A stretch of 21,984 bases of DNA, taken from NCBI RefSeq assembly GCF_003049735.1, contig NZ_PIRM01000009.1, positions 1 through 21,984 on the forward strand, in the 5' to 3' direction. Positions within the stretch are counted from its first letter, which is position 1, and every line of letters starts with the position of its first letter. The notes under the pieces were generated by a model, which searched no databases, was not told where the DNA came from, and saw nothing but the letters and a program-made list of their open reading frames with translations. Of this stretch, positions 6,310 through 16,183 are shown piece after piece. Source of the stretch: Campylobacter concisus (GTDB lineage Bacteria; Campylobacterota; Campylobacteria; Campylobacterales; Campylobacteraceae). Both the position numbers and the translations under genes were made by a program.

Positions 6310-7584
6310 GTGCAAGATAATTTTTGTAATAAATTTAATGAAGATTTTTTAGAGAATGAGCTTTATATTAGTTTAACTGATGAAATGTCAAAGTATAAAA
6401 CTTTGATGCATGATAGTATAAAGTGGGATTATGTATTTAGCTCATCTTTAAAAGCCTTAAGTGAGTTTAGTCTTGATGCCAAGCTTTTAAATTTTTTAGC
6501 GATTTCTGCTATAAATTTAAACGACAAAGAGGCTTTTAGAACACTTATAAAAGCTTTTGCCTTTTTTCTATCTATTTTGAAAAAAGAGCCAAATTTACTT
6601 GCAAAAAATGAAAAACAACTACCTGCTAAAAAAAAGATAATAGCTCAAACAATAGAGCTTTTTACGCAAGCTAATGATAAAGCTTTGGATCAAGCTGAAG
6701 CAAAAGCCTTTAATGATCTTGTGCCTGAGCTTTCGCAAGAGCTTGGTACACGTTTTGATACACTTTATATAGAAGAAAAAAAAGAAGAAATTTTAAAAGC
6801 CAAAGAGCCAAAAGTAATTACTAAAACTGAACCAACTTACCATCAAAACGTTTCATTTAGTGGCAATGATATTAGTACATTTAATGATAGAGAATTTAGA
6901 GAATATTTTATAAATTTATCACTAATGCTTTTAAAGAGTGATATTAAAAATTTTACCGCTTATGCTTTAATTTTTGAAGCAATGTGGGGTAGAATAAAGG
7001 CACTTCCATCAAGTAGCGACCAAATAACACAGATACGTTATCCCGATGAAAATCTGATTATACTTTTTAAAAAAAGTAATGAACTAAATCTTGACAATTT
7101 AGAAAAAATTATAAGAAATTTAGCACTTAATCCATTTTGGATAGAAGGCATTAAGATATTTTGCGAATTTTTAAATAGTGCTGGACTTGCAAGGCAAAGT
7201 GATCTTATTTGCGATATGGTTTTAAATTTTATTGATAAATTTCCAGATATAAAAAAGCTCAAATTTCAAAGCGGAGAAGCTTTTTTTAGTGAAGATATAA
7301 GTAAATTTTTTATTAAAAGTAACTCTTTGGAATTTACTTCCAGCAGTGATAGTAAAAAAAATATGAGTTTTGAAGATCTAATAAAAGAACTAGACAAAAG
7401 CAAGCATGCTTCAAGCGCTCAAAGCGAGCTTAATTTTATGCTTGAATTATCAAAAATTTTTACTGCTCAAGGCATGAATAATAATGCAAAAGCTACCTAT
7501 GCACAAATAGTTAATTTTATAGAAAATACCGAGCTTAAAGATTATTTATCAGACATATATATAAAGGCAAAAACATTTGTGTGA
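6310..7584 (+). CDS. tssA: T6SS assembly protein TssA (VasJ-like)
   Basis: 424 residues starting at GTG 6310, immediately after the tssL stop. The GTG has no strong ribosome site, so re-initiation from tssL is likely. The N-terminal third is helical with an ImpA_N-like character. The C-terminal part has the VasJ/TssA pattern: NPFWIEGIKIFCEFL near residues 275-292, then FPDIKKLKFQSGEAFFSED and a final helical repeat. TssA proteins start baseplate and sheath assembly or cap the growing sheath end. The C-terminal class resembles the VasJ type more than the ImpA type, but this subclass call is from pattern memory. It closes the first transcription block. Confidence 0.8.
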   Translation: MQDNFCNKFNEDFLENELYISLTDEMSKYKTLMHDSIKWDYVFSSSLKALSEFSLDAKLLNFLAISAINLNDKEAFRTLIKAFAFFLSILKKEPNLLAKNEKQLPAKKKIIAQTIELFTQANDKALDQAEAKAFNDLVPELSQELGTRFDTLYIEEKKEEILKAKEPKVITKTEPTYHQNVSFSGNDISTFNDREFREYFINLSLMLLKSDIKNFTAYALIFEAMWGRIKALPSSSDQITQIRYPDENLIILFKKSNELNLDNLEKIIRNLALNPFWIEGIKIFCEFLNSAGLARQSDLICDMVLNFIDKFPDIKKLKFQSGEAFFSEDISKFFIKSNSLEFTSSSDSKKNMSFEDLIKELDKSKHASSAQSELNFMLELSKIFTAQGMNNNAKATYAQIVNFIENTELKDYLSDIYIKAKTFV

Positions 7585-7624
7585 TAAAATATGTTTTTTT
7601 AAATCACCTTTAATTTTATTTAAA

Positions 7625-7630
7625 TATAAT
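7625..7630 (+). promoter_or_regulatory. Putative -10 box before tssB
   Basis: TATAAT in the 78-base gap between tssA and tssB, 32 bases before the tssB start, within an A/T-rich stretch. There is no clear -35, as usual for Campylobacter. An AAAAAAGGATGT ribosome site follows, much like the one before tssM. This suggests separate, stronger transcription of the sheath genes, which are needed in high copy. Confidence 0.5.
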
Positions 7631-7662
7631 TCTTAAATCATTTACGAAAAAAGGATGTTACT

Positions 7663-8148
7663 ATGGCAGATAATCTAATCCCACCAAAAGAACGCATAAA
7701 TATAGTTTATAAAACTAAGACAAATGACCAAGAGGCCGATGTAGAGCTTCCATTAAAACTTATGGTAGTTGCAAATTTAACTGGCGAAAACCAAACTCCA
7801 CTTGAAGATCGCGAAGTGATTTCTATCAATAAAATAAATTTTGATCAGGTTATGAAAAGCTTAGATATTCATACAAATTTCTCTGTAAAAAATAAGCTAA
7901 ATTCTAACAATGAAGATTTAAATATTGACCTTGATTTTGAGAGCATCCATGATTTTAATCCAGATAATATTATAAATCAAATTCCTGAGCTAAAAAAACT
8001 CTTACAGCTTAGAAAAGCTTTAGTTGCACTAAAAGGTCCTATGGGCAATATGCCTGATTTTAGAAAAGCGGTTTTAGAAGCTATAAAAGATGAAGATAGT
8101 AGAAAACAACTTCTTTTAGAGATTAAAGACGAACAAGATAAGGAATAA
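7663..8148 (+). CDS. tssB: T6SS contractile sheath small subunit TssB (VipA)
   Basis: 161 residues, the usual size. The start PPKERINIVYKT and the ELPLKLMVVANLTG strand followed by LEDREVISINKINFDQVM are family hallmarks. A C-terminal helix-rich part (LRKALVALKGPMGNMPDFR and the terminal Lys/Glu helix) forms the sheath handshake with TssC. TssB and TssC polymerise around the Hcp tube in the cytoplasm and contract to fire it. It is preceded by its own promoter and followed by tssC after two bases. Confidence 0.95.
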   Translation: MADNLIPPKERINIVYKTKTNDQEADVELPLKLMVVANLTGENQTPLEDREVISINKINFDQVMKSLDIHTNFSVKNKLNSNNEDLNIDLDFESIHDFNPDNIINQIPELKKLLQLRKALVALKGPMGNMPDFRKAVLEAIKDEDSRKQLLLEIKDEQDKE

Positions 8149-8150
8149 AA

Positions 8151-9599
8151 ATGTCTGAAACTAAAGTTAAAACTCCTATCATTGAAAGCATAATGCAAAG
8201 GAGTAAATATTCAAAAGATGACGAGAGTTATAGTGTTGTAAAGCAAGGAGTTGCTGAGTTTATTTCAAACATAATAACAACAAATAATGCCGAAGATAAA
8301 ATAAATAAGCTCGCACTTGATGAGATGATAGCTCACATCGATACCCTTTTATCTGCTCAAATGGATGAAATTTTACACAATAAATCTTTTCAAGAGCTAG
8401 AATCAACTTGGCGTGGAATTAGATTTTTGGTTGAGAGAACAAATTTTAATGAAAATGTAAAAATTGATCTTTTAGACGCCACAAAAGAAGAAATTTTAGA
8501 TGATTTTGAAAATAATCTAGATATAACTCAAAGTACACTTTATAAACAAATTTATTCAGCCGAATATGGACAATTTGGTGGTGAACCAGTTGGTGCGATA
8601 GTGGCTGACTATGAGCTAGATAAATCAAATCAAGATATGACTTTTTTAAATAAAATGTCATCAATTGCTGCAATGAGCCATTCACCGCTTCTTACATCTC
8701 TTTCTGCTAAATTTTTCGGACTTGATAATTTTGGTGAGCTTGAAAATATAAAAGATCTAAAAAGCATGCTAGAAGGCCCACAATATACAAGATGGAGAAC
8801 TTTTAGAGAAAATGAAGATGCAAAATACACAGGTTGTATGGTAAATAGATTTCTTACAAGATCTCCTTATGTGCCAGAGGATAATCCTATAAAGAGCTTT
8901 AATTATAGAGAAACTGTAAATAATCACGATGATATGCTTTGGGGCAATGGAGCTTATGCGTTTGCTACAAGGCTTACAGATAGTTTTGCTGATTATAGAT
9001 GGTGCGGTAATATCATTGGACCAAAAGGTGGCGGTGCTGTAAAGGATCTTCCAACTTATACTTATGAAAATTATGGAAGCGTTCAAACAAAAATTCCAAC
9101 CGAAGTTTTGATCACAGATAGAAGAGAATTTGAACTTTCAGAAAATGGATTTATCGCTCTTACTTTAAGAAGAGATAGCAATAACGCTGCATTTTTCTCA
9201 GCAAACTCTGCACTAAAGCCTAAAATTTTCCCAAATACTCCAGAAGGTAAAGCTGCTGAGACAAATTTCAGGCTCGGAACTCAACTGCCTTATGTGTTCT
9301 TGATCTCTCGTTTGGCTCATTATCTAAAAGTGCTTCAAAGAGAAGAGATAGGTACATGGAAAGAGCGTAGTGATGTTGAGCGCGGCTTAAATGAATGGCT
9401 AAGACAATACATCTCAGATCAGGAAAATCCACCAGCAGATGTTAGAAGCAGAAGGCCATTTAGAAGTGCAAAGGTTATCGTCAGTGATATAGCCGGCGAG
9501 CCGGGCTGGTATAAAATAGAGCTTTTGGCTAGACCTCACTTTAAATTTATGGGAGCAAATTTCGAGCTTTCTTTGGTCGGAAAACTAGACAAAGAGTAA
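8151..9599 (+). CDS. tssC: T6SS contractile sheath large subunit TssC (VipB)
   Basis: 482 residues, the usual size. Recognisable blocks are ELESTWRGIRFLVERTNFNE near 82-101, WRTFRENEDAKY near 214-225, the PTEVLITDRREFELSENGFI segment and the C-terminal FKFMGANFELSLVGKLDKE strand, which forms part of the sheath mesh. It assembles with TssB. In systems with ClpV the contracted sheath is unfolded by that ATPase; no clpV gene is present in the window. The ribosome site AAGGAATAA overlaps the tssB stop, so both are translated together. Confidence 0.96.
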   Translation: MSETKVKTPIIESIMQRSKYSKDDESYSVVKQGVAEFISNIITTNNAEDKINKLALDEMIAHIDTLLSAQMDEILHNKSFQELESTWRGIRFLVERTNFNENVKIDLLDATKEEILDDFENNLDITQSTLYKQIYSAEYGQFGGEPVGAIVADYELDKSNQDMTFLNKMSSIAAMSHSPLLTSLSAKFFGLDNFGELENIKDLKSMLEGPQYTRWRTFRENEDAKYTGCMVNRFLTRSPYVPEDNPIKSFNYRETVNNHDDMLWGNGAYAFATRLTDSFADYRWCGNIIGPKGGGAVKDLPTYTYENYGSVQTKIPTEVLITDRREFELSENGFIALTLRRDSNNAAFFSANSALKPKIFPNTPEGKAAETNFRLGTQLPYVFLISRLAHYLKVLQREEIGTWKERSDVERGLNEWLRQYISDQENPPADVRSRRPFRSAKVIVSDIAGEPGWYKIELLARPHFKFMGANFELSLVGKLDKE

Positions 9600-9606
9600 G
9601 CTTGCT

Positions 9607-9996
9607 ATGTCGCTGATAGATAAAATTTTGTATCAATTTAGTGATGAATCAAAGCTACGTCCATATTTTAAAGATCTAGACAGCGACATAAAAGATCACA
9701 TTGATACTATCTTAAACTCTAGACTTGGTAACTACGGCCGATTAAATGATAGCATTATTGATCTTTGGTCGATGGGTGTTGAGATAAATGAGCTTGGTCA
9801 TAAACTTGGCATGGCAATATATGAACTAATCAGCTCAAATGAGAATAGAATAGAAGTAACATCTATCGGATACGATGACTCACTAAAGCCTTGGCGTATC
9901 ATCTTTAATATAAACTACAAGCATAAAAACGATAATTTCAAAGAGTATTTGCTAAAAGTTATTTTTAAAAACAATAGATATTGTGAGATTTTATAA
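9607..9996 (+). CDS. tssE: T6SS baseplate protein TssE (gp25-like)
   Basis: 129 residues, matching the phage T4 gp25/lysozyme-like family. Key pattern: LGNYGRLNDSIIDLW early, corresponding to the loop before the conserved helix, and ENRIEVTSIGYDDSLKPWRI in the middle. TssE starts sheath polymerisation on the baseplate wedge. The ATG lies 7 bases after tssC with only a weak AAGAG site. Its stop overlaps the tssF start as TAATG. Confidence 0.9.
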   Translation: MSLIDKILYQFSDESKLRPYFKDLDSDIKDHIDTILNSRLGNYGRLNDSIIDLWSMGVEINELGHKLGMAIYELISSNENRIEVTSIGYDDSLKPWRIIFNINYKHKNDNFKEYLLKVIFKNNRYCEIL

Positions 9997-11714
9997 TGGA
10001 TTATAATGAAAATAATCTAGCTTATTTTCAAAAAGAGATGGCATATCTTGATGAAACAAGAGCCCTTTTTATTAAAAATTTTCCAAAAGTAGCACCCTTT
10101 TTAGATACTAAAAGCAAAGATCCTGATGTTGAGAGCATAATAGAAAATATGGCTATTTTAACATCTAGGATCAGGCAAGAACTAGATGAAAATATCCCGC
10201 TAATCGCTGAGTCTTTAGTAAATATTTTAATGCCAAGCTATACAAATCCTTTTCCATCAGTTTGTATGCAAGAATTTACCTTAAGAGATGACTTCTCGGG
10301 GGTGAGAGAATTTATACCAAAAGGAAGTATAGTTGAGTCAAAGAAGATCAATGGCATAACGTGCAAATTCCAAACGATCTTTGACATAAATTTGCTTCCA
10401 TTAAAGATAACAAAAGCTTTTATGTCAAATAATAAGAGTGATTATCTTCTAAATTTAAATATAAGCGTTACAAAGGACGAGCTTAGCACTAAAGAACTTG
10501 ATATAGACTTTTTAAATTTATATCTTGGAGATAATGTTTACTTCTCTTCTACGCTCTTAATGTGGCTAAAAAATTACTTGAAATTTATTGCAATAAGTTT
10601 TGAAGATAGCGATCAAGAGATAAAGTTAAGCCCTGATAAACTTAGTTTGGACAAGTTTGATGAGCGTTTGATAAAGAGTGATGAGTTTGGATTTGAAGCA
10701 TTTGAGCTTTTAAAAGAGCTATCATTTTTCCCTTCAAAGTTAAATTTTGTGCGATTAAATGGACTTAGCTTTCTTAAAAATTTTTCTACAAAAAGCTTTA
10801 ATATTAAATTCATATTTTCAAAAGATATGCCAAGTGGATATGTGCCAAGGCTAGAATATTTTTCTCTTTTTGTTACGCCTGCAATAAATTTATTTGCAAT
10901 GAGTGCCGAACCTATTTTGAATAACAATAGACGAAGCGAATATAGAATTTTTCTAGATCGCTCAAATATCGATGCTTATGAAATCGTTTCAATAAATAAG
11001 GTGGTCGCTCATAGTAGTAATAATGAAAAAAGGATATTAAAAAACTATAAAAGTTTTGAGAGATTTGAATTTTTAAATGATGAGCGAGCAAAAGATTATT
11101 ATTTTGTCAGCAATAAAACAGATATAAAACTAAACTCTTATAAAGAAATTTCTTTTTTTAAAAGTGACTCTAAAGATCAAACCATTAGCATAGATGCACT
11201 TTGCTGCAATGGTGATTTACCTTGCAAGCTAAAACTTGGCGAGATAGATAGAGTGTTATCCCATCAAGGTGTAACAACTAAAAATTTAACCATTCCAACC
11301 AGTGTAAAGCGAGTAAAAATAGATGGAAATCTTCTTTGGAAACTAGTTAGCATATTATCTTTTAGCTATCAAAGTATACTAGAGAAGGGCTCTTTTTTAG
11401 CACTTCTTAATACCTTTAGCACACCAGATGATGAGTTTTTTAAAAAATTTGCTAACTCGCTTTATGATATAAAAACAAAGCAAATTTATAGAGTTGAACA
11501 AGGCTTTGCAAAAAGAGGGTTGCTCTGTATATTTTATATAGATGAAAGTGAATTTGAGAGTATTGGAAATGTCTATGTTTTAGGTATAAATTTGGCTAAA
11601 TTTTTATCAAAATTTGCATCAATTAATTCATTTTGCGAGCTTAAAATAAAGTGTATAAAGAGCAAAATTTTGCTTAATTATGACTTTTTAGGTGGTACAA
11701 AAAAATTAATATGA
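9996..11714 (+). CDS. tssF: T6SS baseplate protein TssF
   Basis: 572 residues, the normal size. The N-terminus has YFQKEMAYLDETRALFIKNF, KVAPFL and DPDVESIIENMAILTSRIRQ, typical of TssF. The LMPSYTNPFPSVCMQEF segment follows. The C-terminal part keeps LLWKLVSILSFSYQSI and QGFAKRGLLCIFYIDES, with the INSFCELKIK end. Two TssF and one TssG build the core of the baseplate wedge. The stop overlaps the tssG start (ATGA at 11711-11714). Confidence 0.93.
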   Translation: MDYNENNLAYFQKEMAYLDETRALFIKNFPKVAPFLDTKSKDPDVESIIENMAILTSRIRQELDENIPLIAESLVNILMPSYTNPFPSVCMQEFTLRDDFSGVREFIPKGSIVESKKINGITCKFQTIFDINLLPLKITKAFMSNNKSDYLLNLNISVTKDELSTKELDIDFLNLYLGDNVYFSSTLLMWLKNYLKFIAISFEDSDQEIKLSPDKLSLDKFDERLIKSDEFGFEAFELLKELSFFPSKLNFVRLNGLSFLKNFSTKSFNIKFIFSKDMPSGYVPRLEYFSLFVTPAINLFAMSAEPILNNNRRSEYRIFLDRSNIDAYEIVSINKVVAHSSNNEKRILKNYKSFERFEFLNDERAKDYYFVSNKTDIKLNSYKEISFFKSDSKDQTISIDALCCNGDLPCKLKLGEIDRVLSHQGVTTKNLTIPTSVKRVKIDGNLLWKLVSILSFSYQSILEKGSFLALLNTFSTPDDEFFKKFANSLYDIKTKQIYRVEQGFAKRGLLCIFYIDESEFESIGNVYVLGINLAKFLSKFASINSFCELKIKCIKSKILLNYDFLGGTKKLI

Positions 11715-12607
11715 ACAAAGAACTAAATCAAGCTTCTTTTTTTAAGTTAGTAAAAAACTGCCTAAAGCACCATGATAGAAGAGATATTTTTTTAAAAAAT
11801 AGCCCAAGTTTTGCTTATCCGATTAATGAGCTTGAGAGCTTAAGTAAAGAGGATGCAGTAAAAATCGTCATAAATTTTATGGGTCTTTTGGGAAGTGGCT
11901 CGCATCTTACAAGCTATATTTTGGAGAAGATTTCAAAGAGTAGCGATAATAATTTCGAGAAATTTTTTGACTTTTTTGATAATTACTTGCTTTGGCTTTT
12001 CTTTGATAGCATTAGTTTAAAAAATTATGCAAGATCCTTTGAAAAAGAGCTTGATGATAAAATTTCAAAGATTTTATTGGATATATTAAACATAAGCAAT
12101 AAAAAATTAGCAAAAAAATTCTTACCATTTTCTCCGCTTATTATTAGCCAAAGAAGGCCTAAAAAAGAGATCGAGTTCGCCTTGCAGCGTCATTTTAATT
12201 TAAAAAATAAACTATTTTTGCTAGAAAATCTACCAAATCAAATTTTCATAGCGCCTTCAAATTTAAATTCACTTGGTATCAAAAATAGGACTTTGGGCAG
12301 AAATTTTATACTTGGTAAAAAGCTTTTTGAGAAACAAACTAAGATAGCAGTTTATATAAATGGCATAGATTATGAAGAAGCTATTGATTTTTTCCCAAAA
12401 AGAAGAAAATTTAAAGAGCTTCAAGATACTCTTATCTTTTTTACGAACAATGAATTTGTTGCCGATTTATACATAAAAATAAACTATTCTCCAAAGATGC
12501 AATTAAAGCTTGGGATAGATGAAAGTTATAGTAAAATAGGCCTTGGTGCAAGGCTTAAAAGTAATAAAAATATGTCAAATTTTATAAAATTTAGGCTTTG
12601 CTCTTAA
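11711..12607 (+). CDS. tssG: T6SS baseplate protein TssG
   Basis: 298 residues, slightly shorter than the usual 320-350. The beginning (FFKLVKNCLKHHDRRD) and FVMGLLG-like VINFMGLLGSGSHLTSYI fit the TssG N-terminus, where the protein meets TssF. The C-terminus retains LKLGIDESYSKIGLGARLKS, the family end motif. The ATGA overlap with tssF implies coupled translation and fixed stoichiometry. It ends the tssB-tssG block; a promoter-like region follows. Confidence 0.88.
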   Translation: MNKELNQASFFKLVKNCLKHHDRRDIFLKNSPSFAYPINELESLSKEDAVKIVINFMGLLGSGSHLTSYILEKISKSSDNNFEKFFDFFDNYLLWLFFDSISLKNYARSFEKELDDKISKILLDILNISNKKLAKKFLPFSPLIISQRRPKKEIEFALQRHFNLKNKLFLLENLPNQIFIAPSNLNSLGIKNRTLGRNFILGKKLFEKQTKIAVYINGIDYEEAIDFFPKRRKFKELQDTLIFFTNNEFVADLYIKINYSPKMQLKLGIDESYSKIGLGARLKSNKNMSNFIKFRLCS

Positions 12608-12622
12608 ATTTTTAGATATAAA
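12605..12622 (+). promoter_or_regulatory. Putative promoter region of tssM
   Basis: The gap between tssG and tssM (78 bases) contains TATAAA at 12617-12622 behind AGA and a T run. The string TAAATTTTTAGATATAA is the same as that before tssJ apart from one T. TTTTAGAT-ATAA-ATCTAAAA is also an imperfect hairpin, so a weak terminator is the alternative reading. An AAAAGGATG site precedes the tssM start. Confidence 0.4.
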
Positions 12623-12685
12623 ATCTAAAATATTTGTTATTATTACATTAAAGAAATATATTTATTTGTAAAAGGATGTGCATCA

Positions 12686-15600
12686 ATGGCATTTATCGAT
12701 TACCTAAGAAGATTTTTTGTCTTTTTTAGATTCAAACACAGTACAATTTTGGTAGCTTCTATTGCATTAAGTATTTTATTTTGGCTTTATGCTCCACTTA
12801 TAGCTTTTAACGATGTATATAGCTTTGCTAGTATAAGTTCAAGAGTCACTATATTAATTGCATTTTGGGCAGTTATTTTATTTTTTGTTTTAATCAAGCC
12901 ATTAATGCACTATTTAGCATCTCAAAAAGATGAAAAAAATAATAAGCTAAAAGAGATAAAAAAAGAGTCTATGGATAGTTTTGGTAAGGCAAAAAGAAAT
13001 TTTATGCTTTCTTTGAAAGATGCCAAAACGACTTGGAAAAAAGATATAAATTTTAAAAAATTACCTTTAATAATGATAATGGGTAACGAAGGTGCTGGAA
13101 AGAGCGCATTTATAAACTACTCAAATATCGAATTTCCACTATCTGATAGTTTAGATACTTATAAAAAAATACATAAAAGTACGACAAACTTTAATCTTTA
13201 TATTTCAAAATTTGGTGCACTTTTAGATACTGAGGGTATACATTTCGCACAGGAGAGCTTGTATCAGCCAACAGCTACTGAAGAGCTTCCCGAAGATGAT
13301 GTGGATAAAAATAGGGATTACTTGCTTAAAAAAAGTATCTGGAGTGAATTTTTAAACTTTTTAAAACGAAATGATTTTAACGCTAGATTAAGTGGTGCGG
13401 TTTTAATCATAGATACTAAAAAATTCCTTGAAGGCACGCAAGAATATTTTGATGAATTAATTAGATATATGATAAAAAGGGTTAATGACTGTGAGAAACA
13501 TCTAAAGACTAAATTTCCTATTTATATTGTTTTTAGCAAGCTTGACTTAATAGATGGCATGGGAGATTATTTTAGGCTTTTCAATGAAGATGTGGCAAAT
13601 AAGGCTCTAGGAATAAACTTAGATTCAAATTTCTCAAAACAATCACTAGAAACAGAGCTAAAAAGCCTAAGCGAGTCACTATTTAAACATCTCATGAGTA
13701 AGAACTCGATTTCGCATTTATTGGAAGACAAAAAACGTTCATATCTATTTTTAAAACAACTTGACAATTTTTTTGCTTTAGTGAAAGATTTTGTAACAAA
13801 GTTAAGCTCTCAAAATGCACTTAAAAATAGCTCAACCATAAATGGAATTTATTTCGTCAGTGCTTATCAAGAAAATATACCTATAAACTACCTTACAAAT
13901 ACTATTTGCGATAGATATAACATCAAAAAACCACTTTTAAGAGCGGTAAATAACTATAGTAAACAAAGCTATTTTGTAAAATCATTTTTAAAAGAGATAG
14001 CTTTTAAAGCTAACTTAAATAAATTTGGCGCTCAAAATAGATTTACAAAATTTGTAAATTTTGTTTTAGTAGCCATACTTTGCGCTGGAGTATATTTGGG
14101 TTCTAGTTTTATTCTAGACACCAAAAACATAAAAGAGCAAAATGCTATAAATAATGCAAATAAAATTTCTTCATACCTTGATGGTAAAAAATACAAGGAT
14201 CTCTCTCCAACACAAAAGATTGAGCTTCTAAATTTACTAAAACAAAGTCTAAATGACTATCCAAGAATCTTTAGTGGTGATACTAAATTTGAGTATATAA
14301 CACTAGATACTTCTTATAAAGGCTTTACTCCAGTTAAAGCGCTTTACTATGATTTAAATGCTGATTTTTTTAAAAATACAGTTTTAACTGAAATGGAAAA
14401 TATACTAAAAAATGAAAGCGATCCAGATAAGCTAATAAAAGCATTTTATATGTATGATTCACTCTTTGACAAAGACTACACAAATGTGGATTTATTTAAA
14501 ATTTGGATTAGCACAAACTGGGATAAATTTGAAAAATATGGCGTTGCAAAAGATGAATTTTTAGCTCATATTGAGGCTATTTTAAAAGCAGAAAATTTAA
14601 ACATAACTGCAGATACAGTTGCTCAAAGTATAGCAAATACGAGACTATCACCTGTTCAAAGAGCACAAAGACTCTACTACATACTTGAATTCATATCATT
14701 CAAAGACGATAAATCTTTTTACGATATTAAAAAAGATGTAGAAAATTTATACACAGTAGTCCAAGAGAAAGAAGCATTTAAGCCATTTAATAAAATTTAT
14801 ACAAAAGAAAATTTAAGAGATTTCTTGTCAAAGCTTAGCTCAAACATAGATCAAACAGCTGGAATAGAATCTTGGCTAATGGAGACAAATTCTTCTTTAA
14901 AAGATATTAGCTCAAATGATAAGAAAGAGTTAAGCATTGCTGTAATAGAGCTTTATTTGCAAAACTATGCTGATAAGTGGAGCCAAATTTTAAGAGAAAT
15001 AGAGCCAAATGAATTTAGCACAAAAAAAGAGGTCATAGAAGAGCTCGACATCTTGTCAAAGAGAGAAAATCCTTTAAATTCTTTAATAAAATTAACTAAT
15101 CAAAATACAAATTTAAATGATGAGAATTTACTAAAATATATCTATTCTCTAGGATTTGCTTCAAGTGAGATAAAGCGTGTTTTCAGTGATTTTAGCGCTA
15201 AATTTACTACCTATCATGCGTTAAATTCTAATGACTTGCTAGATATTATAAGCAATGATGTAACAAGCGTTTATAAAAAAGTTAGTGACTATAACTTCGA
15301 AATGCTTCAAAGCAACGATGATAAAATAGTTTATGCAATAAATGGTATAAAAAATGAAAACGACCCATTTGTTGTTTTAAATAATGATGCCAAGAAACTC
15401 CCAGATGAGTTAAATGAATATTATCAAAAGTTATCGACACTTGCGTGGAAACAAGTAGAAAATGGCGCTTCAGCGCTTTTATCAACAGCATATAGAGATG
15501 ATGTTTTTGATGATTTTGAAAGTCTTATCAAGCCATTTTATCCATTTAATGAACAATCTCCAAAGGCTGTTAGCATAGAAGAATTTAAAAGATTCTTTGG

Positions 15601-16174
15601 CAAAAACGGAACTTGGAATAGCTTTTATGATAGATATCTAAAACAAATCTTAAGTAAAACCGCTGATGGTTATAAAATAAGACCAAAATATGCAAAAGAG
15701 CTAAGATTTAGCAGAGATTTTCTTAAAAATATTGCCTATATAGACAGAATTTCAAATTTAATGCTTGATTCAAATGATGAACTAAAATTGAATTATAATT
15801 TAAAAGCCGTCGACTTATCGGCAAATTTTAGCCATATAAATATTAGTTATTCTAATAACTCTTTGACTTATGATCATACAATTGCCTCAAATTTGATAGT
15901 TTCAAGCAAAAATTTTGATATATCAACACAGTTTAAATTCAATGCAGTTTCAAGTACTGGAAGCGAGAGAAAAGAGTTAAGCTTTGATGGAGAGTGGGGC
16001 TGGTATAAGATACTAAAAGCTTCAAATTTTAGTAGTGTTGGTGTTAGTACGCTTAATTTTGATGGTAGAAGAGATTCGTATTTTGGCTTTGAAGTAACAC
16101 CAAATGGTGGAGAGCTTTTAGAGCTTATGGATATCATACCAACGATAAATTTACCAAAGAAGATGCTTTATTAA
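12686..16174 (+). CDS. tssM: T6SS inner-membrane/periplasmic protein TssM (IcmF)
   Basis: 1162 residues, normal for the family. Two membrane helices lie near residues 22-41 and 52-73. A cytoplasmic GTPase-like domain follows with an intact Walker A, GNEGAGKS at 133-140, a DTEG motif at 181-184 and SKLD at 284-287. A third helix lies near 455-475 (FVLVAILCAGVYLGSSFIL). The remaining 690 residues are periplasmic and end in the beta-rich segment that binds TssJ. TssM spans the envelope and forms the channel with TssL and TssJ. The complete Walker A suggests nucleotide binding is retained, whereas some TssM proteins have lost it. It starts a third block with its own promoter region and is followed by the FHA gene after 9 bases. 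Confidence 0.95.
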   Translation: MAFIDYLRRFFVFFRFKHSTILVASIALSILFWLYAPLIAFNDVYSFASISSRVTILIAFWAVILFFVLIKPLMHYLASQKDEKNNKLKEIKKESMDSFGKAKRNFMLSLKDAKTTWKKDINFKKLPLIMIMGNEGAGKSAFINYSNIEFPLSDSLDTYKKIHKSTTNFNLYISKFGALLDTEGIHFAQESLYQPTATEELPEDDVDKNRDYLLKKSIWSEFLNFLKRNDFNARLSGAVLIIDTKKFLEGTQEYFDELIRYMIKRVNDCEKHLKTKFPIYIVFSKLDLIDGMGDYFRLFNEDVANKALGINLDSNFSKQSLETELKSLSESLFKHLMSKNSISHLLEDKKRSYLFLKQLDNFFALVKDFVTKLSSQNALKNSSTINGIYFVSAYQENIPINYLTNTICDRYNIKKPLLRAVNNYSKQSYFVKSFLKEIAFKANLNKFGAQNRFTKFVNFVLVAILCAGVYLGSSFILDTKNIKEQNAINNANKISSYLDGKKYKDLSPTQKIELLNLLKQSLNDYPRIFSGDTKFEYITLDTSYKGFTPVKALYYDLNADFFKNTVLTEMENILKNESDPDKLIKAFYMYDSLFDKDYTNVDLFKIWISTNWDKFEKYGVAKDEFLAHIEAILKAENLNITADTVAQSIANTRLSPVQRAQRLYYILEFISFKDDKSFYDIKKDVENLYTVVQEKEAFKPFNKIYTKENLRDFLSKLSSNIDQTAGIESWLMETNSSLKDISSNDKKELSIAVIELYLQNYADKWSQILREIEPNEFSTKKEVIEELDILSKRENPLNSLIKLTNQNTNLNDENLLKYIYSLGFASSEIKRVFSDFSAKFTTYHALNSNDLLDIISNDVTSVYKKVSDYNFEMLQSNDDKIVYAINGIKNENDPFVVLNNDAKKLPDELNEYYQKLSTLAWKQVENGASALLSTAYRDDVFDDFESLIKPFYPFNEQSPKAVSIEEFKRFFGKNGTWNSFYDRYLKQILSKTADGYKIRPKYAKELRFSRDFLKNIAYIDRISNLMLDSNDELKLNYNLKAVDLSANFSHINISYSNNSLTYDHTIASNLIVSSKNFDISTQFKFNAVSSTGSERKELSFDGEWGWYKILKASNFSSVGVSTLNFDGRRDSYFGFEVTPNGGELLELMDIIPTINLPKKMLY

Positions 16175-16183
16175 GGATAAAAT

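Noticed and set aside
12608..12630. Hairpin TTTTAGAT-ATAA-ATCTAAAA as a terminator between tssG and tssM
   Set aside because: The stem is almost only A-T, is short and lacks a following T run. The same string without the second arm precedes tssJ, so a promoter is the better reading.
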